A stretch of 64,000 nt of DNA from Bacillus pseudomycoides (GCF_022811845.1 NZ_CP064266.1:1-64000), one strand, 5' to 3'; numbered from the stretch's first letter, positions 53,546-62,213 are shown. Notes: generated from the sequence alone by a model not told the origin. A program made the numbers and translations.

Positions 53546-53821
53546 ATGAATTTAATTATAGCACTTATACTTGGGGTTACTTGTGGAGCTATTCCTGCTA
53601 TTCTTGGGGCGATTATGGAGGAATTAGAAATCGGTATGTTAGGTTTTGTCGCATCTTCTGTAAGCGCTTTATTTTTTGGTTTGTACGGTGCTATTCCAGT
53701 CGCTATTCTCTTTGCTATATATATATTACGTCACGCTCGCACAAAGCAATTCAGTCGCAATCACATGGCACAAATCATTCCATTTCCAATTGAACGCTCT
53801 CGTCGTGCTTCTAGCTTATAA
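53546..53821 (+). CDS. Small hydrophobic membrane protein
   Basis: This 91-aa protein starts at the ATG behind AGAGGAGGA. It has two glycine/alanine-rich helices (IIALILGVTCGAIPAILGAI, SALFFGLYGAIPVAILFAIY) and a basic C-terminal tail rich in Arg and His. It resembles small Bacillus membrane proteins without a known role. It lies in a separate unit between the mtn operon and the next convergent gene. Confidence 0.7.
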   Translation: MNLIIALILGVTCGAIPAILGAIMEELEIGMLGFVASSVSALFFGLYGAIPVAILFAIYILRHARTKQFSRNHMAQIIPFPIERSRRASSL

Positions 53822-53917
53822 TTCCATTACATTGTATTTCATATTTTTATATCCTCACAATACCACCTACCTTTGTCCAAATTAACTTCCAACTTTTCCG
53901 AAAAACATTTTAAACAA

Positions 53918-53951
53918 AATAAAAAAGTCCTCGATTGAGGACTTTTTTATT
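53918..53951. terminator. Bidirectional terminator
   Basis: AAAAAAGTCCTC and GAGGACTTTTTT form a stem on a GATT loop with tails for both strands. Confidence 0.92.
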
Positions 53952-54282
53952 TATTATCTTCTAAAAACTGAAATAGTTCTTGTAAATGCAGAGCCTCTTT
54001 TTCGTAGCTAACAGAGACATAACATACTCCATCAATTTCAGCATGCATATAAAGGTCAATACCTTCACGATCATACTTTAAAGCTAAATAAAATTCCATT
54101 TCTTCTAGCATTTTCTTTGACGTTCGAATAACGTAATGGTTATTTTCATCGCGCCCATATTCAAATGTTGGCTCAAAATCATATTTTTGTTTAAATGCTG
54201 CTTGTTGTTTAGTATTAATCGGCATACAAGTTGTACGTTGCACAGCATCAATCATTCCGTCAAATTTTTCTAAATTCATCAT
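53947..54282 (-). CDS. Conserved hypothetical protein, 111 aa
   Basis: This soluble acidic protein starts at the ATG behind AAGGGGG (a second ATG follows). It has helices at both ends (NLEKFDGMIDAVQRTTCMPI and LHLQELFQFLEDNK) and a beta-rich centre (YVIRTSKKMLEEMEFYLALK, GVCYVSVSYEK). I do not recognise it. It follows ykwC by 1 nt and is probably co-transcribed with it. Confidence 0.65.
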   Translation of the reverse strand: MMNLEKFDGMIDAVQRTTCMPINTKQQAAFKQKYDFEPTFEYGRDENNHYVIRTSKKMLEEMEFYLALKYDREGIDLYMHAEIDGVCYVSVSYEKEALHLQELFQFLEDNK

Positions 54283-54283
54283 A

Positions 54284-55162
54284 TTACCCCCTTATGTATT
54301 TTTTATATAATACTTGTGTTCCACTGTCTTCCTCTCCCGTTTCTATTAATTGTTCATACAAGTCTTTTGCGAGAGTTAAACCGGGTACAGGTAATTCTAA
54401 CTTTTCAGCCTCATCTAATGCAATCTTCATATCCTTCATGAAATGTTTTACATAAAACCCTGGCGAAAAGTCTTCCTTTAGCATACGCGGAGCTAAGTTA
54501 CTTAATGACCAACTACCTGCTGCTCCAGTTGAAATACTTTGTAATACTTTATCTGGATCTAATCCTGCTTTCTTTGCATACGCTACCGCTTCACAAACCC
54601 CTATCATATTAGAAGCGATCGCAATTTGATTACACATTTTTGTATGTTGTCCACTGCCTGCTGGCCCTTGTAGCTGAATGTTTTCCCCTAGTTTCTCAAA
54701 TAAAGGTAAACAAACTTCATATACTTCTTGATCTCCACCAATCATAATGGCAAGTCTACCTTCTTTTGCTCCAATATCTCCTCCCGATACCGGTGCATCT
54801 AGAGTATGTACATTCTTTGTTTTTCCACTTTCATTTATACGTTTTGCTAACGTTGGTGTAGATGTTGTAAAATCAATTGCAATTGTCCCCTCATTTGCAT
54901 GTGTGAGAATTCCTTCTGTTCCGAAATAGATTTCCTCTACATCATGCGGATATCCTACCATCGTCATAACAACATCTACATTCTTTACTAATTCTTTTGG
55001 TGAATCACACCAATGTGCTCCTTCTTTTAATAAAGAAGTTGCTTTTTCTTTCGTACGGTTATATACATATACTGTATAACCACCTTGTAATAAGTGATGT
55101 ACCATACTTTTCCCCATAACACCTGTACCGATAAAACCAATTGATGCAATTACTTGCTTCAT
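54284..55162 (-). CDS. ykwC: NAD(P)-dependent hydroxyacid dehydrogenase, YkwC
   Basis: This 292-aa protein belongs to the 3-hydroxyisobutyrate/beta-hydroxyacid dehydrogenase family. It has the Rossmann motif IGFIGTGVMGKSM, DAPVSGGDIGAKEG (substrate), and GSGQHTKMCNQIAIA with the catalytic Lys. The wording closely follows B. subtilis YkwC. The true substrate is unknown. It lies 4 nt after a serine hydrolase gene and 1 nt before a small hypothetical gene, giving a three-gene unit. Confidence 0.9.
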   Translation of the reverse strand: MKQVIASIGFIGTGVMGKSMVHHLLQGGYTVYVYNRTKEKATSLLKEGAHWCDSPKELVKNVDVVMTMVGYPHDVEEIYFGTEGILTHANEGTIAIDFTTSTPTLAKRINESGKTKNVHTLDAPVSGGDIGAKEGRLAIMIGGDQEVYEVCLPLFEKLGENIQLQGPAGSGQHTKMCNQIAIASNMIGVCEAVAYAKKAGLDPDKVLQSISTGAAGSWSLSNLAPRMLKEDFSPGFYVKHFMKDMKIALDEAEKLELPVPGLTLAKDLYEQLIETGEEDSGTQVLYKKYIRG

Positions 55163-55166
55163 CTAC

Positions 55167-56303
55167 TCATCCCCTTTGTTCTAATAAGTCACTTACCATC
55201 TTTCGAAATTCCTTATTGAAATCATCATTTATGCTATTTTGTACATTTGAGAATAAAATAACAAATGTTCCCTTATCTTTATTGAAATTATTAAATGTAT
55301 TCCAACCAGCAAGTACACCATGATTATGAAAATAATCAGGATAAATATAAAAACTAAACGCATATTTTTTTTCGGATGAAGGTGTAAACATCGCTTGTAT
55401 ACTTTTCTCTGAAAGAAGTTTTCCATTTATAATCGCTTCATCTAACTTCTTCATATCCGTAACTGTAGTATACATCTCACCGCATCCATATAGCCAGTTC
55501 ATTGCTAATTTTGGAGCTGGTACAAGTATATTGTTTTCCTTTTTGTATCCTTTTGTGAAATGTTTCTCTCCTGGCACCATATCTCCCATACCTGACTCAT
55601 TCATGTCCGCTCGTGCAAATATATTTTCCTCTACATATTCCCCTAAAGGTTTCTTAGATATATTTTCTACAATATAAGCAAGCACCATATAATTATAGTC
55701 AGTGTATTTCCAACCTGTTCCTGGCGGAAAAGCTACTTGTTGCTTTCCAATCCAAGTAACTAAATCCAAACGGGATGCAGCATTCACTTTTTCATTTCCC
55801 TTTCCCTGCCCTGTTAGGCCAGAAGTGTGTGTGAGAAGATGGTATAATGTAATATTTTTGCCTGCGGGGAATGAAGGTATATATTTATTTACATTGTCCT
55901 GAATATTTACTTTTCCTTGCTCTTGCAACTGTAAAATGGATGTTGCCACAACAGTCTTAGTAATTGAACCGATGCGATATTTTGTTTGCGGTGTATTTTT
56001 AATTTTATTTTGAACATCCGCATATCCATAGCCTTTATTAAGCACCACATGATCTTTATCCGTGACAAGAACCGTCCCATTAAAGTCTTTATCTATTAAA
56101 TATTCGTCTAACTTTTGTGCCACACTAGCATAATCAATTGGTAGTTGCTTCTTTTCTTCCAAATTATCCTGTAATTCAGATTTAACAGAAGGGATTACCT
56201 TTGATGTTGATACTTCTTGCTTCTCCGGCGTATACAAAAAACAGTACACAATTCCTCCTACTACAAAGCAACTCAAGACCATCATAATCAATCTTTTTAG
56301 CAT
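55167..56303 (-). CDS. Membrane-anchored serine hydrolase, beta-lactamase/PBP family
   Basis: This 378-aa protein has an N-terminal anchor (LIMMVLSCFVVGGIVYCFLY) and then a penicillin-binding-like domain. The active Ser is in IGSITKTVV (SxxK, about residue 116). The second motif reads KYTDYNYMV, where YxN is expected, and a candidate third motif is NHGVLAGWNT near the end. It may be a D-alanyl-D-alanine carboxypeptidase, an esterase or a penicillin-binding protein; I cannot tell which. It lies just upstream of ykwC in one unit. Confidence 0.82.
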   Translation of the reverse strand: MLKRLIMMVLSCFVVGGIVYCFLYTPEKQEVSTSKVIPSVKSELQDNLEEKKQLPIDYASVAQKLDEYLIDKDFNGTVLVTDKDHVVLNKGYGYADVQNKIKNTPQTKYRIGSITKTVVATSILQLQEQGKVNIQDNVNKYIPSFPAGKNITLYHLLTHTSGLTGQGKGNEKVNAASRLDLVTWIGKQQVAFPPGTGWKYTDYNYMVLAYIVENISKKPLGEYVEENIFARADMNESGMGDMVPGEKHFTKGYKKENNILVPAPKLAMNWLYGCGEMYTTVTDMKKLDEAIINGKLLSEKSIQAMFTPSSEKKYAFSFYIYPDYFHNHGVLAGWNTFNNFNKDKGTFVILFSNVQNSINDDFNKEFRKMVSDLLEQRG

Positions 56304-56365
56304 TTAAAAACCTCCGCAGTTATTTCATTATAAATGGTCCCCCCTCTTTCTATTATCAAACAACA

Positions 56366-56396
56366 AAAAAAAATCGCAACACTTTGTTGCGAAAAA
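56366..56396 (-). terminator. Terminator of the GGDEF gene
   Basis: CGCAAC and GTTGCG pair with flanking A/T base pairs, followed by a run of T on the minus strand. Confidence 0.8.
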
Positions 56397-56397
56397 G

Positions 56398-57693
56398 TTA
56401 CATTTTTTCTTTTCTATATAAACGCACCTGGTTTTTCCCATTTTTTTTCGCTTCATATAAAGCAATATCTGCTCGCTGTATTAACTCCTCTTTTGTAATT
56501 CCTTGCTCATACAAAGCAATCCCAAAACTTGCAGTTAATTTTGAAATACTAGAGAATTGTTTCGTTTCAATAAAAAAACGTAAAGATTCAGCAACTTGGA
56601 AAGCCTCTTTTTCCGTTGTATTTATTACTAATATACTAAATTTCTCTCCACCCCACCGTGCAAAAATATGCTGGGATGCTATTTTAGATTTCATAAGTTC
56701 AGCTAACTGAATTAATGCTAGATCACCAAAATCATGACCGTATGTGTCATTCACTTTTTTAAAATCGTCTATATCAAAAAGAATAAGTGCCATTGTTTGA
56801 TTTATACGTTTCTCACTTTTCCATTTTTCTTCTAATAGTTGTTGAAACTTCAAGCGGTTGTATATTTCTGTTAAAGAATCAATTGCAGCAAGCTGCTCTT
56901 GCTCTTGATATAATTCATCTAATTCCGTAATATCTGTACACTTAACAATAAACCTAGATAAATCTTCTGGCACAGATGCGGCACGTAATAAAAAAATAAA
57001 CTCTTCACCCTCATAATTATACATTTTAATCTTTCTAGCTTGCGCTAAAGAATCATCAAGCCATGTGATATCGTGATTTGTTGCGTAATATCCAGGCTCT
57101 TCAATAAAGTGTTCCGCAAATACCATATGATTCTCATGATATGAAAATAAATCTTCATATCCAAAAAAGTTCAAAAAGTTCGTATTACAGTCGACGATCT
57201 CATCATCTTCTACAATGAATAATAAATCATTTTGAAAATCAAACATCATTTGAAGAAGTTCTTGTTGAATCGTTACTTGCTGCAATAGTGATAATTGATA
57301 AAGACTTTTATTTATCTCCTCTAGTAGCCCCTGTGGTGTAACAGGAGCCATCACAATATTTCGCACCCCTATTGTAAGCAGATCTACAAATTTTGAAGTC
57401 ACCGGCTGATCCCAGATAACAATAAATGAACTCATTGCATTATATATGCGCTTTATATACTCTACTTGTGCACCATTCGACACATAAATGATTACAACTT
57501 GTGGTCGCACTTTTTCAAATAACCTTTCTCCTTCTTCAAAACTATTTGCTATAAACATACATTTTGGATGTATATCATCAATCGTATACTGATGATTACA
57601 CCCTTCTTCTATATAAAGTACATTTACATGGAGATCCTGTAATACATTTTGAAAAACTGTATTCTCTAATAAAAAATGTAGTATGTTCACCAC
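56398..57693 (-). CDS. PAS-GGDEF protein (putative diguanylate cyclase)
   Basis: This 431-aa protein has three parts. Residues 1-130 look like a degenerate receiver domain. Residues 145-262 are a PAS domain (LLFIVEDDEIVDCNTNFLNF, KCTDITELDE). Residues 265-425 are a GGDEF domain with DSLTEIYNRLKF, LFDIDDFKKVNDTYGHDFGD and the signature WGGEKFS. The fourth residue is Lys where Glu is usual (GGDEF/GGEEF), so activity is uncertain. No RxxD inhibitory site is seen. It would make cyclic di-GMP if active. Confidence 0.85.
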   Translation of the reverse strand: MVNILHFLLENTVFQNVLQDLHVNVLYIEEGCNHQYTIDDIHPKCMFIANSFEEGERLFEKVRPQVVIIYVSNGAQVEYIKRIYNAMSSFIVIWDQPVTSKFVDLLTIGVRNIVMAPVTPQGLLEEINKSLYQLSLLQQVTIQQELLQMMFDFQNDLLFIVEDDEIVDCNTNFLNFFGYEDLFSYHENHMVFAEHFIEEPGYYATNHDITWLDDSLAQARKIKMYNYEGEEFIFLLRAASVPEDLSRFIVKCTDITELDELYQEQEQLAAIDSLTEIYNRLKFQQLLEEKWKSEKRINQTMALILFDIDDFKKVNDTYGHDFGDLALIQLAELMKSKIASQHIFARWGGEKFSILVINTTEKEAFQVAESLRFFIETKQFSSISKLTASFGIALYEQGITKEELIQRADIALYEAKKNGKNQVRLYRKEKM

Positions 57694-57769
57694 TGGTCTT
57701 CACTCACTTCATATATCCTGTTCTACTGAATTCTTCGCTATCCTTTTCTATGGACCGTTATCAAAAGAA

Positions 57770-57835
57770 CCCGATTGGTGAGGGCTGAGCATCAGTAGGA
57801 ACGAGAAACTCTCCCACCGACAAGAATTTTACTTT
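57770..57835 (-). repeat. bcr1-like remnant (5' half)
   Basis: On the minus strand GTAAAATTCTTGTCGGTGGG, CCTACTGATGCTCAGCCCTC and ACCAATCGGGTTCTTTTG match the first half of bcr1; the second half is absent and no target duplication is clear. It lies in the 355-nt gap 57694-58048. Confidence 0.65.
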
Positions 57836-57934
57836 GCTTATTTTTTCTTAATCCATGAATCATCTTTTTATTGTATGACCACATGAATAACAGTGATTGT
57901 ACGGATGTCCCCTGTTTATCCTATTCTCAACAAC

Positions 57935-57993
57935 TTGACAATTAAAATAAAGATATTATATTCTTTTACAGTGATAACTTACAAAATGTAAGT
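57935..57993 (+). promoter_or_regulatory. Promoter and palindromic operator of the nitroreductase gene
   Basis: TTGACA (57935-57940) and TATATT (57957-57962) are spaced by 16 nt. Just downstream of the expected start of transcription lies ACTTACAAAATGTAAGT (57977-57993), a perfect 7-bp inverted repeat with a 3-nt centre. It resembles the ACTTAC/GTAAGT operators of Bacillus DUF24/HxlR repressors such as YodB. Confidence 0.6.
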
Positions 57994-58048
57994 GATTTTT
58001 TACATGTGGTATTTTTTGTGAATCCACATAAAACTTTGGAGGTATATT

Positions 58049-58666
58049 ATGACACAGCAAGATTTCTTTACTGTTTTATATGAACGAACATCTAATCGCG
58101 CATTCAATCCTGAAAAAGAAATTTCAAAAGAGGAATTACAAGAAATTTTGAAAGCGGCTGCCCAAGCACCATCAGCTTGGAACTTACAACATTGGAAGTT
58201 TCTTGTTTTCCAAGGTAAAGATGTACAAAGCCGTTTACATCCAATCGCTTATAATCAACAACAAATTCTTGATGCCTCTGCAGTAGTAGCTATTTTAGGT
58301 GATTTAGAAGCAAATAAAAACGTCGATCCTGTATATGGACCAATCGTAGAGCAAGGATTTATGAAAGGAGAGGCCAAAGAACGTTTGGCACAAAATATTG
58401 AATCTGCATATAAACGTGAACAATATCCACGAGATGCAGCCTTCTCTAACGCATCCCTAGCAGCAATGCAACTTATGCTTGCAGCAAAAGCAACAGGCTG
58501 GGATACTTGCGCAATCGGTGGCTTTAATCCACAAGCACTAATGGAAGAATTTAATGTTTCTTCTCGTTATGTACCAATCATGCTAATTACAATTGGTGAA
58601 TCTACATTAAAAGGACATCCAGCACCACGTATGAATGTCGACCAAGTAGCTGAATGGGTAAAATAA
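58049..58666 (+). CDS. Nitroreductase family flavoprotein
   Basis: This 205-aa protein starts at the ATG after TTGGAGG. It has the FMN-binding pattern of nitroreductases: ERTSNRAFNPEKEI (Arg near the start), AAQAPSAWNLQHWKFLV, and GWDTCAIGGFNPQ. These NAD(P)H-dependent enzymes reduce quinones or nitroaromatics. The nearest relatives I recall are YodC/YdgI of B. subtilis, YodB-controlled, which fits the operator upstream. Its stop codon lies inside the target duplication of a bcr1 element. Confidence 0.9.
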   Translation: MTQQDFFTVLYERTSNRAFNPEKEISKEELQEILKAAAQAPSAWNLQHWKFLVFQGKDVQSRLHPIAYNQQQILDASAVVAILGDLEANKNVDPVYGPIVEQGFMKGEAKERLAQNIESAYKREQYPRDAAFSNASLAAMQLMLAAKATGWDTCAIGGFNPQALMEEFNVSSRYVPIMLITIGESTLKGHPAPRMNVDQVAEWVK

Positions 58667-58819
58667 AGTGAAACTTTAATCAGTGGAAGTTTCTCCATCC
58701 CCACTGATTATCAACCCTCACTAATCGGACTTTTACGGGCAGCTGATCCCCCATCTAACTTCTTTGCCTTTGCTGAATTTTGAAGTGGGGGTCTTACTGC
58801 CCACAAATAGTGGGATAAA
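58663..58819 (+). repeat. bcr1 element, full-length copy
   Basis: GTGAAACTTTAATCAGTGG to CTGCCCACAAATAGTGGG, with all family blocks, is flanked by ATAAA at 58663-58667 and 58815-58819. The first ATAAA contains the TAA of the nitroreductase gene. The 407-nt gap 58667-59073 holds this element, a terminator and promoter-like DNA. Confidence 0.85.
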
Positions 58820-58844
58820 CCTTTACTAACTATGAATACTCAGA

Positions 58845-58881
58845 TAAAAACGAAGGCTAGCGTCCCTTCGTTTTTATTTTT
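58845..58881 (+). terminator. Terminator after the bcr1 element
   Basis: AAAAACGAAGG and CCTTCGTTTTT pair around CTAGCGTC, followed by ATTTTTAT. Its likely upstream gene is the nitroreductase, so the bcr1 copy is probably transcribed in its 3' UTR. Confidence 0.85.
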
Positions 58882-59073
58882 ATGTCATCTCTCTGTAATA
58901 ACTCTAAAAAAAAATCGACATGACACAATAAACCCAACTTAACCTCCCTCTAATACCTGCTTAAAGATGACGTATTATGTCGAATGTTGTTCCTAACTTG
59001 AAATAGAGGGGGTGTTTTTTTGTTACAATTATGATACAATAGTAACAAATAGATAACAAGAGAGGGATTTTCA

Positions 59074-59292
59074 TTGAATTCATATGGAAGCTTTATTGCA
59101 TTTTTAAGCTATACCGTAACTGTACTGCTTCTATACTTTATTGGAGATGCCACAAATATTACAATGCTACAATTCCCAAAAGAAAAAGCACTACAGCTAG
59201 AAGAAGGACTACATATCTCACAATCTATCGTACCATTACTGTTGGCTCTTCCCGTATATGCAATCGTTTTATATAAAAGTAAAAAAGTGTAG
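59074..59292 (+). CDS. Small two-TM membrane protein
   Basis: This 72-aa protein starts at a TTG behind AGAGAGGGA. Two hydrophobic helices (FIAFLSYTVTVLLLYFI and SIVPLLLALPVYAIVLY) flank a polar centre with FPKEKALQLEEG. I do not recognise it. It lies after the nitroreductase terminator and is probably monocistronic. Confidence 0.6.
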   Translation: MNSYGSFIAFLSYTVTVLLLYFIGDATNITMLQFPKEKALQLEEGLHISQSIVPLLLALPVYAIVLYKSKKV

Positions 59293-59622
59293 AGGATACC
59301 TCGTTATAAATGAAGGTGTCTTTTTTCTATGCATCCAGTTATTCGCGAATAGTCAGAACTCACCTATAGATTCTTATCCATTCAAAGATGATAAATACGA
59401 GATAACTCCCCATAAAATTCCGATTCTTGAATAAAGAAAAAACACTAATACAAGTTGCGCTCTATCTCTCCCTGTCATTTACCCTTATCCAAATACCATT
59501 AAGTAACAAATACCCATCTGGTTATTTAAAATAAGAAAATATCCCAGTAAAAATTCCACGATCTGTCTAGTCACTACATATGGAACTTACATACATTATA
59601 AGTGTGAAGGGGGTGAAGAATT
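59293..59622. other. Intergenic region before the RD-repeat gene
   Basis: This 330-nt gap has no visible gene or repeat. CATACATTA (59590-59598) fits the CATANNNTA -10 of mother-cell sigma factors, 24 nt before the next ribosome site, and suggests sporulation expression of the RD-repeat gene. Confidence 0.45.
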
Positions 59623-60006
59623 ATGTTTGGATCTTTTGGATGTCGTGACGACTTTAGAGATTGTCATCGTGACTGTCATCGTCATCGTGACTGTGATCGT
59701 GACAGAGACAGAGATAGAGACAGAGATAGAGATAGAGACAAAGAAGATTTTCATAAAAGAACACCAGTATGTAATGTCCTTAGAAACATTGCAATAGGAA
59801 CAGAAATTTCTCTTTTAACTATTAAAGGTAACGTTACTTTCAGAAATGTTATTTTTGAAGGGTTTTCTAACGGCGTTGCTCTTTTCTCCGCTTTAGATAC
59901 GGGAGATGACAAAGATGATAAAGATGATAAAAATAACATGAACACAAGTAAATTCACAGGTATTTTACGTGTTTGCCCAGAGGATATCATAGCAATCGCT
60001 ATCTAA
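59623..60006 (+). CDS. RD-repeat protein, probably spore-associated
   Basis: This 127-aa protein starts at the ATG behind AAGGGGGTG. Residues 12-40 are rich in His, Cys, Arg and Asp (CHRDCHRHRDCDRD then RD repeated). The C-terminal part (NVLRNIAIGTEISLLTIKGN, SKFTGILRVCPEDIIAIAI) is a compact beta domain with a conserved Cys, with a DDKDDKDDKNN insert. The CATACATTA box upstream suggests late sporulation. Function unknown. Confidence 0.75.
   Translation: MFGSFGCRDDFRDCHRDCHRHRDCDRDRDRDRDRDRDRDKEDFHKRTPVCNVLRNIAIGTEISLLTIKGNVTFRNVIFEGFSNGVALFSALDTGDDKDDKDDKNNMNTSKFTGILRVCPEDIIAIAI
59701..59742 (+). repeat. Short tandem repeat coding RD
   Basis: About seven imperfect copies of a 6-bp GACAGA/GATAGA unit encode alternating Arg and Asp. 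Such tracts change length easily. Confidence 0.8.
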
Positions 60007-60057
60007 TTCTAGTTCCTATCCTCAAAGTTACAAAAATCACATCTAAATTTAGTATAA

Positions 60058-60098
60058 AAAAACCTGAGACCGATTTCAATCGGCTCAGGTTTTCTTTT
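60058..60098 (-). terminator. Terminator of the pts operon
   Basis: AACCTGAG-CCGATT and AATCGG-TCAGGTT form a 15-bp imperfect stem followed by TTTTTTTA on the minus strand. Confidence 0.92.
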
Positions 60099-60102
60099 AT
60101 TA

Positions 60103-61815
60103 TTAGATACTTTTAACTAATGTAACAACTTCTTCAGCAGTTGACATTGTTAATGCTTTTTGTGCTAACTCTTCCATTTGCGCTTTTGACAACTTGCTTA
60201 GTTGTGTTCTTGCAGGAAGGATAGATGTTGCACTCATGCTGAATTCATCTAAACCTAATCCAAGTAATAATGGGATTGCAAGTGAATCTCCTGCCATCTC
60301 ACCACACATACCAGCCCATTTGCCTTCTTTATGAGCAGCATCGATAACCATTTTTACAAGACGTAAGATAGATGGATTATACGGTTGGTATAGGTAAGAT
60401 ACACGTTCATTCATACGATCAGCAGCCATTGTGTATTGGATTAAGTCATTTGTTCCGATAGAGAAGAAATCAACTTCTTTAGCAAACTGATCTGCTAATA
60501 CTGCAGAAGCAGGGATTTCAACCATCATACCTACTTCAATATCTTCAGAAACAGTTGTACCAGCTTGAACAAGTCTTTCTTTCTCTTCTAATAAAATCGC
60601 TTTTGCTTGACGGAATTCATCAAGAGTGGCAATCATTGGGAACATAATTTTCAAATTACCATATACGCTCGCACGAAGTAATGCACGAAGTTGTGTACGG
60701 AACACATCTTGTTCTTCAAGGCATAAGCGAATTGCACGGTAACCTAAGAATGGGTTCATTTCTTTTGGTAAATGTAAGTATGGAAGTTCTTTATCTCCAC
60801 CAATGTCAAGTGTACGAACAACAACTGGTTGATCTGCTTTTACACCTTCAAGAACTGCTTTATACGCTTCGAACTGCTCTTCTTCTGTTGGAAGATTGTC
60901 ACGACCCATGTATAAGAATTCTGTACGGTATAACCCAACGCCTTCTCCACCATTGTCGATGATACCTTGTACATCATTTGGCGTTCCGATGTTTGCAACA
61001 AGCTCAACATGATGTCCATCACTTGTTACAGTTGCTTGATCTTTTAATTTCGCCCATTCAGCTTTTTGTTCTTCGAATTTTGCTTTCTTTTCTTCGAAAG
61101 TACGAAGAGTTTCTTCAGATGGGTTCACAATTACTTCTCCATCTAGACCGTCGATGATTACGATATCGCCGTTTTGAATTTTCTCCATAACAACTTTCGT
61201 ACCAACAACAGCTGGAATTTCCATAGAACGAGCCATAATTGCAGAGTGGGATGTACGTCCACCAATATCAGTTGTGAAACCTTTTGCATACTGACGGTTT
61301 AATTGTGCTGTATCGGATGGTGTTAAATCTTCAGCAATAATGATTACTTCTTCAGAAATTGTACTTGGGTTTGAAAAGTTGATTCCTAGCAAATGTGCAA
61401 GAACGCGTTTTGTTACGTCGCGAATATCCGCTGCACGCTCTTTCATATATTCATTATCCATGTTTTCAAACATAGTAATGAACATTGATGCAACTTCATC
61501 CATTGCAAATTCAGCATTTACTTTTTCATTATTTACTTTATCTTTTACTGGATTTACTAGTTCTGGATCATTCAATACTAGTAAATGTGCTTCAAAGATA
61601 GCAGCTTTATCAGCACCAAGCTCAGCAAAAGCATGGTCTTTAATTGCTTCTAGTTCAGATTTAGCTTTCTCAAGCGCAGCGTCTAAGCGTGCAATTTCTG
61701 CAGCTTCGTTCGTAATCGTTTTCTTTCCAATGTTAAATTCAGGATTTTCAAGTCTGAAAGCCTTCGCAATAGCAATCCCACTTGATGCAGCGATCCCTTG
61801 AATATTAAGAGTCAT
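60103..61815 (-). CDS. ptsI: PTS enzyme I
   Basis: This 570-aa soluble enzyme takes phosphate from phosphoenolpyruvate and passes it to HPr. The active His is in TDIGGRTSHSAIMARSMEIP, cut at 20 (about residue 190). PEP-binding strings are LYRTEFLYMGRD, FLGYRAIRLCLEE, GMMVEIPAS, and GTNDLIQYTMAADR with the C-terminal Cys in WAGMCGEMAGD. Its ATG overlaps the ptsH stop by one base, so the two are coupled. It is the last gene of ptsG-ptsH-ptsI. Confidence 0.97.
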   Translation of the reverse strand: MTLNIQGIAASSGIAIAKAFRLENPEFNIGKKTITNEAAEIARLDAALEKAKSELEAIKDHAFAELGADKAAIFEAHLLVLNDPELVNPVKDKVNNEKVNAEFAMDEVASMFITMFENMDNEYMKERAADIRDVTKRVLAHLLGINFSNPSTISEEVIIIAEDLTPSDTAQLNRQYAKGFTTDIGGRTSHSAIMARSMEIPAVVGTKVVMEKIQNGDIVIIDGLDGEVIVNPSEETLRTFEEKKAKFEEQKAEWAKLKDQATVTSDGHHVELVANIGTPNDVQGIIDNGGEGVGLYRTEFLYMGRDNLPTEEEQFEAYKAVLEGVKADQPVVVRTLDIGGDKELPYLHLPKEMNPFLGYRAIRLCLEEQDVFRTQLRALLRASVYGNLKIMFPMIATLDEFRQAKAILLEEKERLVQAGTTVSEDIEVGMMVEIPASAVLADQFAKEVDFFSIGTNDLIQYTMAADRMNERVSYLYQPYNPSILRLVKMVIDAAHKEGKWAGMCGEMAGDSLAIPLLLGLGLDEFSMSATSILPARTQLSKLSKAQMEELAQKALTMSTAEEVVTLVKSI

Positions 61816-62078
61816 TATTCTCCTAATCCTTCGTTTTTCATAGTTTCTTCGATAGCTGCTAGTGCTTGAGCTGCATCATCACCATTTGCAGTGATTTTAA
61901 TTTCTGCGCCTTGTTGAATACCTAAAGACATAACACCCATGATTGATTTTAAATTAACGTTTTTGCCGTTATATTCTAAGTTAATATCAGCACCAAATTT
62001 GCTTGCAGTGTTTACAAGTAAAGTTGCTGGACGAGCATGAATTCCTGAGTCACTAGTTACTTTAAAGATTTTTTCCAT
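61815..62078 (-). CDS. ptsH: Phosphocarrier protein HPr
   Basis: This 87-aa protein is the PTS phosphocarrier. The phosphorylated His15 lies in DSGIHARPATLLVN and the regulatory Ser46 lies in NLKSIMGVMSLG, the target of HPr kinase that activates CcpA, which would act on the cre sites of the mal genes. It starts at the ATG after AAAGGAG. Confidence 0.98.
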   Translation of the reverse strand: MEKIFKVTSDSGIHARPATLLVNTASKFGADINLEYNGKNVNLKSIMGVMSLGIQQGAEIKITANGDDAAQALAAIEETMKNEGLGE

Positions 62079-62148
62079 AATAATTTATCTCCTTTAAATA
62101 CAGTATTTTTTCAGTTGTATAGACGTGAGTACTACATCATCTATTGTA

Positions 62149-62188
62149 TATAATAGGCGATGTTCGGTCAACCACATCGCCTATTATA
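62149..62188 (-). other. Intercistronic hairpin between ptsG and ptsH
   Basis: TATAATAGGCGATG and CATCGCCTATTATA form a perfect 14-bp stem around a 12-nt loop. T-tail is poor, so partial termination or mRNA stabilisation is more likely than a full stop. Confidence 0.6.
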
Positions 62189-62213
62189 ATTATAAACATT
62201 TTGCGTCAATTTC

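Noticed and set aside
59701..59742. Regular repeat that could be read as a CRISPR-like array
   Set aside because: It is a 6-bp microsatellite within a coding frame, with no spacers.
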